NCBI GenBank assembly: GCA_023245475.1
Contig: JAHFKF010000088.1
Coordinates: forward strand, 1-5,348
DNA length: 5,348 nucleotides
From: Candidatus Levyibacteriota bacterium
GTDB taxonomy: Bacteria; Patescibacteriota; Microgenomatia; Levybacterales; UBA12049
Direction of reading: 5' to 3'
Shown here: one piece after another, positions 1 through 5,348 of the stretch
How positions within the stretch are numbered: the first letter of the stretch is position 1
How the letters are laid out: every line of letters starts with the position of its first letter
The notes under the pieces: model-generated
Told to the model about the DNA's origin: nothing
What the model saw: the letters and a program-made list of their open reading frames with translations, nothing else
The model's database searches: none
Translations under genes and position numbers: made by a program

Positions 1-579
1 GAAAAAAGTCTTTTTGTCACGATTGCTCTGATTTTCCCAGCACTCACAGGTCTTGTACTTCTTGCTCCTTACTTTTTGCAATACATACCTAAATATCAAA
101 AATGGGAACCAGCACTATTGTCTCTCACACTTTTTGCAATTAGTGCAGGATTGTCCGCAATCTCGACCCCACTTACCAATGCATTAAATGCCATTGGCAA
201 AGTCAAAATTACACTTTATTTAATGATTTTTTGGACGATTACTACGTGGGGTTTGACACCTTTGGCCATTACGTGGTTTGGCTTTAATGGTGTTGCCTTT
301 GCGGCAGCGGTGATTTCAGCTTCAGTTGTAGCGGTAGTCTTTATTGCTAAACGATATATCTCGTTTAAAATTGGAAGTCTCCTTACCGTTCCCGTCATTG
401 CGACAACTGTCATGGGATTTGTAATCTATTTCTTAAGCAGCCTTATGGTTACCAATATCCTGATGGTATTTGTTATGATAGCCATTGGAGTTGCTGTATA
501 CTTTGCTATAATGTTCTTGTTGGGTAGAAAACAGATTATTGCAGATGTTAAGTCTGTTGCAGCAACACTTAAAAAATAA
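1..579 (+). CDS. Polysaccharide flippase (MOP superfamily, Wzx-like), C-terminal part, 5'-truncated by window
   Basis: The frame is open from base 1 to the TAA at 577-579, giving 192 residues of a longer protein whose start lies left of the window. Proteins of this superfamily usually have 400-500 residues and 12-14 helices, so this is roughly the last 40%. What is seen: strongly hydrophobic segments near residues 5-26, 37-55, 68-92, 98-116, 128-148 and 151-175, and a short basic tail. The stretch around residues 57-71 (TNALNAIGKVKIT) resembles the conserved cytoplasmic loop of polysaccharide biosynthesis C-terminal domains, where an N-A-x-G-K/R pattern precedes the next helix. Known role of the family: moving undecaprenyl-linked or other lipid-linked glycans across the inner membrane. 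The next gene, a glycosyltransferase, begins 1 base after the stop, which fits a surface glycan operon. A MATE-type exporter is less likely given these neighbours. Confidence 0.87.
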   Translation, partial: EKSLFVTIALIFPALTGLVLLAPYFLQYIPKYQKWEPALLSLTLFAISAGLSAISTPLTNALNAIGKVKITLYLMIFWTITTWGLTPLAITWFGFNGVAFAAAVISASVVAVVFIAKRYISFKIGSLLTVPVIATTVMGFVIYFLSSLMVTNILMVFVMIAIGVAVYFAIMFLLGRKQIIADVKSVAATLKK

Positions 580-580
580 T

Positions 581-1483
581 ATGGCAAAGATCTCGGTAGT
601 TATTAATACATACAACGAAGAAGCGCATATTGTGCGTTGCCTCAAGTCAGTGACGTGGGCAGATGAGATTGTTCTTGTAGATATGCACTCTGAAGATAAA
701 ACACGAGAACTAGCCAAAAAATTCACCAAACATATCTATCTTCACGAAAAAACAGGTTATGTTGAGCCAGCTCGTAATTTTGCTATTGCTAAAGCTACCG
801 GTGACTGGATTTTAATCGTAGATGCTGATGAAGAAATTCCTGAAAGTTTAGCAAAGCAGTTACAGTCTTTGACAAGTCATGATGCAAGCGTTGTTGCTAT
901 ACCAAGAAAGAATATCCTTTTTGGTAAATGGATTGAACATACTGGTTGGTGGCCGGACAGACAGATCAGATTTTTCAAAAAAGGCTCTGTCACTTGGAAA
1001 AACGAAATTCATAGTACTCCCGAGACAAAAGGCAAAGTGATGCAGCTTGAAGGGGAGCAATACGCTATCGTTCATCACAATTATCAAAGTATTAAGCAAT
1101 TTCTTTACAAAAGTTATGAAGTCTATGCTGCTCAAGAAGCAGAGACACTTATTAACAAGGGATACAAATTTACCTATATGGACGCGATACGGTTTCCACT
1201 TCAGGAATTTCTTAGCCGCTACTTTGCTCGAGAAGGATACAAAGATGGCTTTCATGGATTAATGTTATCAGTACTCATGGGTATTTATCATTTTGTGATC
1301 TTTGCCTATATTTGGGAGAAAAAGAAGTTTGTCTCAGAACATGTGCCTATGGCTTCTCTTGAAAAAGAAGTCCAAAAAGCAAGTAAAGAATTACTCTTTT
1401 GGACACAGACGAAAACGATTGAACAAGAAAAGGACTTCCTCAAAAAAGTCGCTCTACGACTACAAAGAAAGATACGTGTATGA
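581..1483 (+). CDS. Family 2 glycosyltransferase, WaaE/KdtX-like (first copy)
   Basis: This 300-residue GT-A fold enzyme probably transfers a sugar from a nucleotide-sugar to a lipid-linked acceptor at the cytoplasmic membrane face. The N-terminus (ISVVINTYNEE, residues 4-14) is the classic GT2 nucleotide-binding start. VLVD follows at 31-34, and the metal-binding DxD is D81-A82-D83 in IVDADEE. GWWPDRQIRFF (122-132) and EIH (142-144) match the acceptor half of WaaE-like enzymes. A hydrophobic stretch at about 226-245 follows an EGYKDGFHGL motif and may be a membrane anchor. The last 50 or so residues are Lys-rich and absent from the paralogue at 2391-3146. The ATG at 581 was chosen because homology begins there; an earlier ATG at 539 overlaps the flippase and adds 14 unlike residues. 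The start is 1 base after the flippase stop and has no clear Shine-Dalgarno, so translation is probably coupled. The exact sugar is unknown. Confidence 0.92.
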   Translation: MAKISVVINTYNEEAHIVRCLKSVTWADEIVLVDMHSEDKTRELAKKFTKHIYLHEKTGYVEPARNFAIAKATGDWILIVDADEEIPESLAKQLQSLTSHDASVVAIPRKNILFGKWIEHTGWWPDRQIRFFKKGSVTWKNEIHSTPETKGKVMQLEGEQYAIVHHNYQSIKQFLYKSYEVYAAQEAETLINKGYKFTYMDAIRFPLQEFLSRYFAREGYKDGFHGLMLSVLMGIYHFVIFAYIWEKKKFVSEHVPMASLEKEVQKASKELLFWTQTKTIEQEKDFLKKVALRLQRKIRV

Positions 1484-2394
1484 AAAAATTTAGTATCGTT
1501 ACGTTGAGTTTCAATACAGAAGAAGATACCAAAACTCTTTTAAAATCTCTTGAGAAAGTTAAAACACCTGGTATGGTGCTTGATATTATCATTGTTGATA
1601 ATGCATCAAAGAAAGTTTTTACTCTTTCTGAAAAGGAAAACCACAACAACATTACGATTATTCGTTCAGAAGAAAATACTGGTTTTGCTGGAGGAAACAA
1701 TATCGGCATTCGTGAAGCTCTTCGGCGTGGAGCAGATTATGTGATGGCAGTTAATAATGATACCATTGTTGCTCCCGATATGATTATTGAGTTGCTCAAG
1801 GTTCTTGAAAGTAAGAAGTCAATTGGTGTTGTTGTACCAAAGATTTACTTTGCCAAGGGACATGAATTTCATAAAGATCGTTATAAGCCTGAAGAATTAG
1901 GGAGAATTTTTTGGTATGCGGGAGGATATACAGATTGGGCAAATGTTAAAAGTATTCATCGAGGTGTCGACGAAGTTGATCATGGACAATATGACAAAAC
2001 TGAACCTGTGAAATTCATTACGGGCTGTTGTATGCTTTTTAAGCGAGAGGTGCTTGAAAAGGTAGGCATATTTGACGATCGATACTTTTTGTATTATGAA
2101 GATGCAGATCTTAATGAACGGATCATCAGAGCAGGATATGAGCTTTATTATGTGCCAAGTGCTCAGCTAGTACATGTGAATGCTGCTTCTACAGGGGGAG
2201 CAGGTAGTAGTCTGCAGGATTATTTTATGACACGTAATCAAATGTTATTCGGCATGACATATGCACCGCTTCGTACCAAAATTGCTTTGTTGCGGCAAAG
2301 TATTCGTTATCTTTTGAGCGGGAGACCAAGACAAAAACAAGGAATTAAGGATTACTATTTAGGTAAATTTGGAAAGGGCACATACTTTACATGA
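1480..2394 (+). CDS. Family 2 glycosyltransferase, rhamnosyltransferase-like (COG1216 type)
   Basis: This 304-residue protein is a GT-A glycosyltransferase of the group that includes many rhamnosyl- and galactofuranosyltransferases. Visible motifs in order: FSIVTLSFN (4-12), IIIVDNAS (36-43), ENTGFAGGNN (65-74, the family's signature loop), and VNNDT (91-95), which takes the place of the DxD metal site as is usual in this group. GCCMLFKRE follows (182-190), then the acceptor-side FDDRYFLYYEDADL (198-211) with its catalytic-region acidic residues, and LVHVNAAS (230-237). The length is normal for the group and no hydrophobic anchor is obvious. Its ATG overlaps the previous gene's TGA (ATGA at 1480-1483), and its own TGA overlaps the next ATG in the same way, so the three enzymes should be made together. 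An A/G-rich tract at about 1464-1472 is at best a weak ribosome site. Donor sugar is not inferable. Confidence 0.93.
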   Translation: MKKFSIVTLSFNTEEDTKTLLKSLEKVKTPGMVLDIIIVDNASKKVFTLSEKENHNNITIIRSEENTGFAGGNNIGIREALRRGADYVMAVNNDTIVAPDMIIELLKVLESKKSIGVVVPKIYFAKGHEFHKDRYKPEELGRIFWYAGGYTDWANVKSIHRGVDEVDHGQYDKTEPVKFITGCCMLFKREVLEKVGIFDDRYFLYYEDADLNERIIRAGYELYYVPSAQLVHVNAASTGGAGSSLQDYFMTRNQMLFGMTYAPLRTKIALLRQSIRYLLSGRPRQKQGIKDYYLGKFGKGTYFT

Positions 2395-3146
2395 TTCAAG
2401 TTTCCGCTATTTTGTTGACCAAAAATGGTGAAGATCTTATTGCTGATTGTCTTGATTCAGTATCATTTTGTGATGAGATTCTTGTCGTTGATGATAAATC
2501 TACCGATAGAACCGTTGATATCGCAACACATCTTGGAGCAAAGGTTATTTCGTATGATGCCCCAAGCTTTGCTGAGAAAAGAAATTTTGGTCTCAAAAAG
2601 GCAAAAGGTAAATGGGTGCTCTATATTGATGTAGACGAGCGTATCTCTCCAGAGTTACAATCATCAATCAAGCAAAAAATTGAACAAAAAGGTACAGATA
2701 TTGTTGCTTACCGTTTTCAAAGAAAGAATTTTTACTTTGGTAATCACGAGTGGCCGACAATTGAGCATTTGCCACGTTTATTTTTGAAGTCAGCATTACA
2801 AGAGTGGTACGGCGATGTCCATGAGACCCCTATTGTTCGGGGTGAAACATCTGACTTGGACGGATATCTTTTGCATTATACCCATAGAGATCTTACAAGT
2901 ATGGTTGCAAAAACAATCATGTGGTCTGAGGTCGAAGCAAGACTTCGCTTTAATGCAAACCATCCTCGTATGAGTTGGTGGAGATTTCCAAGAGTAATGG
3001 TTACAGCGTTTGTCGATTCTTATATTAAGCAAAAAGGATACAAAGCAGGCACAACAGGACTTATTGAAAGCATGTATCAAGCGTTTAGTATGTTTATTAC
3101 CTATGCACGTTTGTGGGAAATGCAGCAGAATAGCACCAAAAAATAA
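2391..3146 (+). CDS. Family 2 glycosyltransferase, WaaE/KdtX-like (second copy)
   Basis: This 251-residue GT-A enzyme is a distant paralogue of the one at 581-1483. Seen: VSAILLTKNGED (4-15), EILVVDDKSTDRT (29-41), FAEKRNFGL (60-68), the DxD as D80-V81-D82 in YIDVDERI, EWYGDVHETP (138-147) and LHYTHRDL (161-168). The C-terminus repeats the other copy's layout: KGYKAGTTGL (215-224), then a hydrophobic helix ending in YARLWE (238-243), which probably lies on or in the membrane. It lacks the Lys-rich tail of the first copy. Family knowledge: these enzymes extend LPS core or other surface oligosaccharides, and a single locus often carries several with different specificities. The start overlaps the preceding stop as ATGA (2391-2394). 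A purine-rich GGAAAGGG at 2371-2378 lies 12 bases upstream, rather far for a ribosome site. The stop is 2 bases from the stop of a convergent gene. Confidence 0.92.
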   Translation: MIQVSAILLTKNGEDLIADCLDSVSFCDEILVVDDKSTDRTVDIATHLGAKVISYDAPSFAEKRNFGLKKAKGKWVLYIDVDERISPELQSSIKQKIEQKGTDIVAYRFQRKNFYFGNHEWPTIEHLPRLFLKSALQEWYGDVHETPIVRGETSDLDGYLLHYTHRDLTSMVAKTIMWSEVEARLRFNANHPRMSWWRFPRVMVTAFVDSYIKQKGYKAGTTGLIESMYQAFSMFITYARLWEMQQNSTKK

Positions 3147-3162
3147 ATCTATTTCGTTTTGG
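3136..3162. terminator. Possible bidirectional terminator at the convergent gene ends (weak)
   Basis: An imperfect inverted repeat spans the two facing stop codons. AAATA (3141-3145) pairs with TATTT (3150-3154) around a 4-base loop, and CCAAA (3136-3140) could extend it with TTTGG (3158-3162) across a 3-base bulge. T-rich DNA follows on the + strand and A-rich DNA precedes it, so a U-rich tail is possible in both directions. The stem is almost all A-T, so it is thermodynamically weak. It is listed because it is the only candidate where two convergent genes meet. Confidence 0.25.
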
Positions 3163-3412
3163 GTTTGCTCATGAATAAAGTTTTGAGGCCTTCTTTAACT
3201 TCTCCGATTGTCATTCGTTTCTTTGAGAATCGGAAAAGATAGACAATTTCTAGAATACCAATCGTGTTTAAGATAAGCATAACAATAAACCAATTGCGTT
3301 GACTTTGTTTTGCTGCTTTCCACAAAGCAAAACCTTTCCAAGCGAGTGACCAAATTGAAAGTATATAAAAGAAAAATGCTTCTTGTGGTTGTAAACCTCC
3401 CCAGAAATCCAT
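3149..3412 (-). CDS. Small two-helix membrane protein, DUF5652-like
   Basis: The 87-residue product has a hydrophobic segment at about 11-30 ending in WKGFALWKAAK (25-35) and a second at about 42-61 (WFIVMLILNTIGILEIVYLF), then FSKKR and a basic, probably cytoplasmic tail. This W-K-x-x-A-L-W-K-A-A plus N-T-x-G-I-L-E-I-x-Y-L-F pattern is what I recall for DUF5652, a small family found largely in CPR bacteria. It also resembles the two-helix N-terminal module of phospholipase D/cardiolipin synthases (PLDc_N), but no catalytic domain is attached. Function is unknown; membrane location is the only safe statement. The frame is closed by a stop at 3425-3427, 12 bases upstream of the ATG, so the start is well fixed. 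It runs against the glycosyltransferase operon, ends 2 bases from it, and has its own promoter shared divergently with the gene at 3476. Confidence 0.8.
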   Translation of the reverse strand: MDFWGGLQPQEAFFFYILSIWSLAWKGFALWKAAKQSQRNWFIVMLILNTIGILEIVYLFRFSKKRMTIGEVKEGLKTLFMSKPKTK

Positions 3413-3418
3413 ATCTTG

Positions 3419-3447
3419 ATGGTATCATGCTAATCATGAGTATGCAA
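3419..3447 (-). promoter_or_regulatory. Promoter for the small membrane protein gene, predicted leaderless start
   Basis: Read on the minus strand: TTGCAT as -35 (3442-3447), a 17-base spacer, then TACCAT as -10 (3419-3424) preceded by TGA, making an extended -10 (TGnTAnnnT). Exactly 6 bases (3413-3418) separate the -10 from the ATG at 3412. With the usual 6-7 base distance to the start site, transcription would begin at or next to the A of the ATG. No Shine-Dalgarno is present, which is consistent with a leaderless mRNA. Confidence 0.6.
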
Positions 3448-3460
3448 GGCTTGAAAAACT

Positions 3461-3469
3461 TGGTACAAT
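3461..3469 (+). promoter_or_regulatory. Extended -10 promoter for the GT4 gene, predicted leaderless start
   Basis: TGG followed by TACAAT (3464-3469) is a close match to an extended -10 (TGnTATAAT). The 6 bases 3470-3475 lie between it and the ATG at 3476, so the transcript should begin at about the start codon. The sequence 17 bases upstream (3441-3446, TATGCA) is not a good -35; extended -10 promoters can work without one. There is no Shine-Dalgarno in the short upstream region. Confidence 0.62.
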
Positions 3470-3475
3470 TGACTC

Positions 3476-4552
3476 ATGCGTGTTGGCATTTACGATCCTT
3501 ATCTTGATGACCTTGGGGGTGGAGAAAAGTATATGATGACGATTGCGCAATGTCTAGCAAAACATCATGACGTCTCCGTCTTTTGGGATAATAAAGAGGA
3601 TTTTGATGGATTATTAAAGCGCTTCTCTCTCAACTTAGATGCTGTTACGTTGACCAAGAATATCTTTTCCTCCAAAGTTTCTTTTTGGGAAAGGCTACTC
3701 TCGACGCGAAACTATGATGCCATTATTGTCCTAACCGATGGAAGTATCCCGTTAACGCTCTCAAAGAAATTATTCTTGCATATTCAACAGCCATTGCCAC
3801 AAACCAATATTGCTTCTTGGAAAGGATTTCTTAAAAAAACAAAGATAAGTGGTATCTTTTATAATTCAGATTTTACAAAGTCCTTTAATGACCGACTGTT
3901 TCCAAACATTCCTGCAAGGATAATTTATCCACCGGTATATTGGCAACATCAAGATACGAAGAAAGAAAATATTATTTTGCATGTGGGAAGGTTCCGTCCA
4001 AAAAATGTTGGAGTTTCAGACTTTAAGAAACAGGGAGTTATGATCGATGCCTTTAAACAGATGGTTGATAAAAAAATGACTAATGGATGGAAATTTATTC
4101 TCGCAACCAGTATGAAACCAGAAGATGAAGTAAAATTCGCACCTCTTAAAAAAGCCATCAAAGGATATCCTATTGAAATACTGCTTAATAAAACCAATGA
4201 TGAATTGTGGGATGTCTACAATAAAGCAAAGATTTATTGGCATGCATCAGGATTTGGAGAAGATTTACAGAAGCATCCTGAGTTTGCTGAACATTTTGGT
4301 ATTTCAACTGTTGAGGCAATGGGAGCAGGTGTCGTCCCTGTTGTCATTAATGCAGGGGGACAGCCTGAAATTGTGACAGAGGGAGACAATGGTTTTCTCT
4401 GGAATACCCTTGAAGAATTACAAGCAAAGACAAAAAAGCTTATTGACACGCCTGCGCTTTTAACGAAATTGTCAGCGGCAGCAATGGATGACGCAAAGAA
4501 GTTTAGTCAAGAAAAGTTCTGTAAAGCAATAACTCAGTTAGTGTCTGATTAG
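3476..4552 (+). CDS. Family 4 glycosyltransferase (GT-B fold), resembling ALG11/mannosyltransferase-type enzymes
   Basis: This 358-residue protein has the two-domain GT-B layout. The N-terminal acceptor domain opens with RVGIYDPYLDDLGGGEKY (2-19); the GGGEK glycine loop is typical of GT4. The C-terminal donor domain begins near IILHVGRFRPKN (166-177), with K186 in the following helix as a candidate donor-phosphate contact. The E-x7-E motif is E272 to E280 in AEHFGISTVEAMGAG (271-285), followed by the AGGQPEIV donor loop (293-300). The EHFGIS-E-A-M form is like that in ALG11-type mannosyltransferases, but that is a resemblance and not a substrate call. It likely uses a nucleotide-sugar at the inner membrane face. 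Length is normal and the gene is intact. It has its own promoter, apart from the operon upstream, and is followed by a structured repeat. Confidence 0.93.
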   Translation: MRVGIYDPYLDDLGGGEKYMMTIAQCLAKHHDVSVFWDNKEDFDGLLKRFSLNLDAVTLTKNIFSSKVSFWERLLSTRNYDAIIVLTDGSIPLTLSKKLFLHIQQPLPQTNIASWKGFLKKTKISGIFYNSDFTKSFNDRLFPNIPARIIYPPVYWQHQDTKKENIILHVGRFRPKNVGVSDFKKQGVMIDAFKQMVDKKMTNGWKFILATSMKPEDEVKFAPLKKAIKGYPIEILLNKTNDELWDVYNKAKIYWHASGFGEDLQKHPEFAEHFGISTVEAMGAGVVPVVINAGGQPEIVTEGDNGFLWNTLEELQAKTKKLIDTPALLTKLSAAAMDDAKKFSQEKFCKAITQLVSD

Positions 4553-4558
4553 GATATT

Positions 4559-4655
4559 GTCATGCTGAATTTATTTCAGCATCTATTTAAGGTTAGAGAT
4601 CCCGAAATACCCCAGAGGGTACTAGCTTCGTCGAAGCGGCGCAGTTCGGGATGAC
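4559..4655. repeat. Structured palindromic repeat (MITE/REP-like), intergenic, GTCAT...ATGAC ends
   Basis: The 97-base element fills most of the 112-base gap between the GT4 and YfhO-type genes. Its ends are inverted (GTCAT at 4559-4563, ATGAC at 4651-4655). Inside are four nested or adjacent stems: ATGCTGAA 4562-4569 with TTCAGCAT 4575-4582; ATCCCGAA 4599-4606 with TTCGGGAT 4645-4652; TACCC 4608-4612 with GGGTA 4617-4621; GCTTC 4625-4629 with GAAGC 4633-4637. This GTCATGCTGAA / CAGCATCT / TTCGGGATGAC pattern is a dispersed repeat type I recall from many bacterial genomes. No transposase is present. The first hairpin, followed by CTATTTAA, could weakly terminate transcription from the GT4 gene, but it lacks a proper T tract. 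The remaining flanks (4553-4558, 4656-4664) show nothing further. Confidence 0.8.
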
Positions 4656-4664
4656 CCAAAACGT

Positions 4665-5348
4665 ATGAAAAAGATTGCCTTTTTACCATTGGTTGTTTTC
4701 ATTATTGCTGTAGGAATCTTCTTCCGTCCCGTTTTGCTCGATAGTAAATTACCAATTCCTGCAGATACGATTATTGGTCTCTATCATCCCTTTCGAGATT
4801 TGTATGCATCCCAGTATCCCAATGGCATTCCTTATAAAAATGCTTTGATCACAGACCCCGTCCGGCAGCAATATCCTTGGAAGGAGCTTGCAATAGAAAT
4901 AGAAAAGTCAGGCAGTCTTCCTCTCTGGAATCCGTATAGCTTCTCTGGCACACCACTTCTTGGGACAATGCAATCAGGTGCTTTATATCCATTAAATAGC
5001 ATATTGTTTGTATTGCCATTTGCAATCGGATGGAGTGCCTTTATCATTATGCAACCACTCCTTGGAGGATTATTTTTTTATCTTTATACAAAGAATCTAA
5101 AGCTTCGATCTCTAGCATGTGTTCTTGGTGCTATTACGTTTGTATTTTCTGGCTTTTCAATTGCATGGCTTGAATGGGGCAATATAATGCATACAGCGCT
5201 CTGGTTGCCTTTAATACTTCTTAGTATTGATAAAGTGTTTAATTCTTTGTCATTGCGAGCGATAGTGAAGCAATCTAAAGAGTCATCAACAAGTAATCAT
5301 AAGATTGCCACGTCGTCTTCGACTCCTCGCAATGACATATTTTGGTCA
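4665..5348 (+). CDS. YfhO-family multi-pass membrane protein, N-terminal part, 3'-truncated by window, carrying an in-frame repeat
   Basis: The frame is open for 228 codons to the right edge; full-length relatives are far longer (about 700-900 residues). Seen: a first helix at about 4-20, a long extracytoplasmic loop with PIPADTIIGLYHPFRDLY (30-47), ITDPVRQQYPW (62-72) and SLPLWNPYSFSGTPLL (84-99), then helices near 107-122, 124-141, 149-167 and 173-188. These loop motifs are the hallmark of YfhO-type proteins. In Bacillus, YfhO has been linked to glycosylation of lipoteichoic acid through a GT-C-like outer-face activity; a similar surface glycan role here is inference. D34 or D45 could be the loop's acidic catalytic residue. 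ATG 4665 is the only sensible start, since an in-frame stop lies at 4623-4625. No Shine-Dalgarno or adjacent -10 is seen. Residues from about 195 to 225 are encoded by a palindromic repeat. Confidence 0.88.
   Translation, partial: MKKIAFLPLVVFIIAVGIFFRPVLLDSKLPIPADTIIGLYHPFRDLYASQYPNGIPYKNALITDPVRQQYPWKELAIEIEKSGSLPLWNPYSFSGTPLLGTMQSGALYPLNSILFVLPFAIGWSAFIIMQPLLGGLFFYLYTKNLKLRSLACVLGAITFVFSGFSIAWLEWGNIMHTALWLPLILLSIDKVFNSLSLRAIVKQSKESSTSNHKIATSSSTPRNDIFWS
5248..5337. repeat. Palindromic repeat (MITE/RPE-like) inserted in-frame in the YfhO-type gene
   Basis: The outer arms are a perfect 12-base inverted repeat: TGTCATTGCGAG (5248-5259) and CTCGCAATGACA (5326-5337). An inner pair, GCAATCT (5270-5276) and AGATTGC (5302-5308), also matches perfectly around a 25-base centre. 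The element is 90 bases, 30 codons, and contains no stop in the gene's frame, so the reading frame passes through it. It encodes a polar stretch (LRAIVKQSKESS...KIATSSSTPRND) quite unlike the hydrophobic sequence before it. The GTCATTGCGAG...GCAATCT pattern is a widespread dispersed repeat motif. It shares the outer GTCAT/ATGAC bases with the element at 4559-4655 but has a different core. I see no clear target-site duplication. Confidence 0.85.

Noticed and set aside
539..580. Upstream ATG at 539 as the start of the first GT2 gene
   Set aside because: It would add 14 residues with no family resemblance and overlap the flippase by 41 bases. The ATG at 581 begins exactly at the conserved GT2 N-terminus and follows the flippase stop by 1 base.
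860..1255. A 131-codon minus-strand frame inside the first GT2 gene
   Set aside because: It lies opposite a clearly recognisable GT2 coding region and shows no motif or initiation signal. It is a shadow of the real gene.
3195..3437. An 80-codon minus-strand frame overlapping the small membrane protein gene
   Set aside because: It is in a different frame and lacks the paired-helix pattern with W-K-A-L-W-K and N-T-x-G-I motifs seen in the 3149-3412 frame. It also does not fit the positioned -10, whose spacing points to the ATG at 3412.
3451..3456. TTGAAA as a -35 for the GT4 promoter
   Set aside because: Only 7 bases separate it from the TACAAT at 3464-3469, far short of the 16-18 needed.
4553..4600. 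Intrinsic terminator after the GT4 gene
   Set aside because: The hairpin at 4562-4582 has an 8-bp stem but is followed by CTATTTAAGG rather than a T tract, and it belongs to a dispersed repeat. A weak terminating effect is possible but cannot be supported as a separate feature.
4562..4654. A 30-codon open frame (starting MLNLFQHLF) inside the intergenic repeat
   Set aside because: It coincides with the palindromic element nearly end to end. Such repeats are often stop-free by composition, and there is no ribosome site or conserved protein character. It is better read as the repeat itself.

Overview
The window is a stretch of a cell-surface glycan assembly locus. It is AT-rich and tightly packed, and it most likely comes from a Candidate Phyla Radiation (Patescibacteria) genome of Microgenomates type. 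Three things support this: a small two-helix protein of the DUF5652 type, a YfhO-type membrane protein of the kind common in these genomes, and short palindromic repeats of a kind I associate with them. Start codons lack clear Shine-Dalgarno sites. TGA acts as a stop in two ATGA gene junctions, which argues against the UGA=Gly code of Gracilibacteria/Absconditabacteria. The taxonomic call is inference from content; no marker gene is present.

Layout. Bases 1-579 hold the C-terminal part of a polysaccharide flippase (MOP/Wzx-like). Close behind on the + strand come three family-2 glycosyltransferases: 581-1483 (WaaE/KdtX-like), 1480-2394 (rhamnosyltransferase-like, COG1216 type) and 2391-3146 (a second WaaE-like enzyme). 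They are joined by a 1-base gap and two 4-base ATGA overlaps, so they look like one translationally coupled operon. A small DUF5652-like membrane protein gene (3149-3412) runs in the opposite direction and ends 2 bases from the operon. A 63-base divergent promoter region separates it from a GT-B family-4 glycosyltransferase (3476-4552). A 112-base intergenic gap follows and is almost filled by a structured palindromic repeat. The start of a YfhO-family membrane protein (4665 to the right edge) comes after it.

How the genes fit together. The GT2 and GT4 enzymes would add sugars to a lipid-linked intermediate on the inner face of the membrane. The flippase would move it outward. The YfhO-type protein, with a GT-C-like multi-pass architecture, could act on the outer face. 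Donor and acceptor sugars cannot be read from the sequence.

Most interesting signals. (1) A 90-bp inverted-repeat element lies inside the YfhO-type reading frame without breaking it, adding about 30 codons at a loop. (2) A different structured repeat with the same outer ends (GTCAT...ATGAC) lies just upstream of the same gene. (3) The divergent promoters at 3413-3475 each place an extended -10 exactly 6 nt before an ATG, predicting leaderless mRNAs in both directions. I see no CRISPR array, tRNA, rRNA, transposase or defence system.
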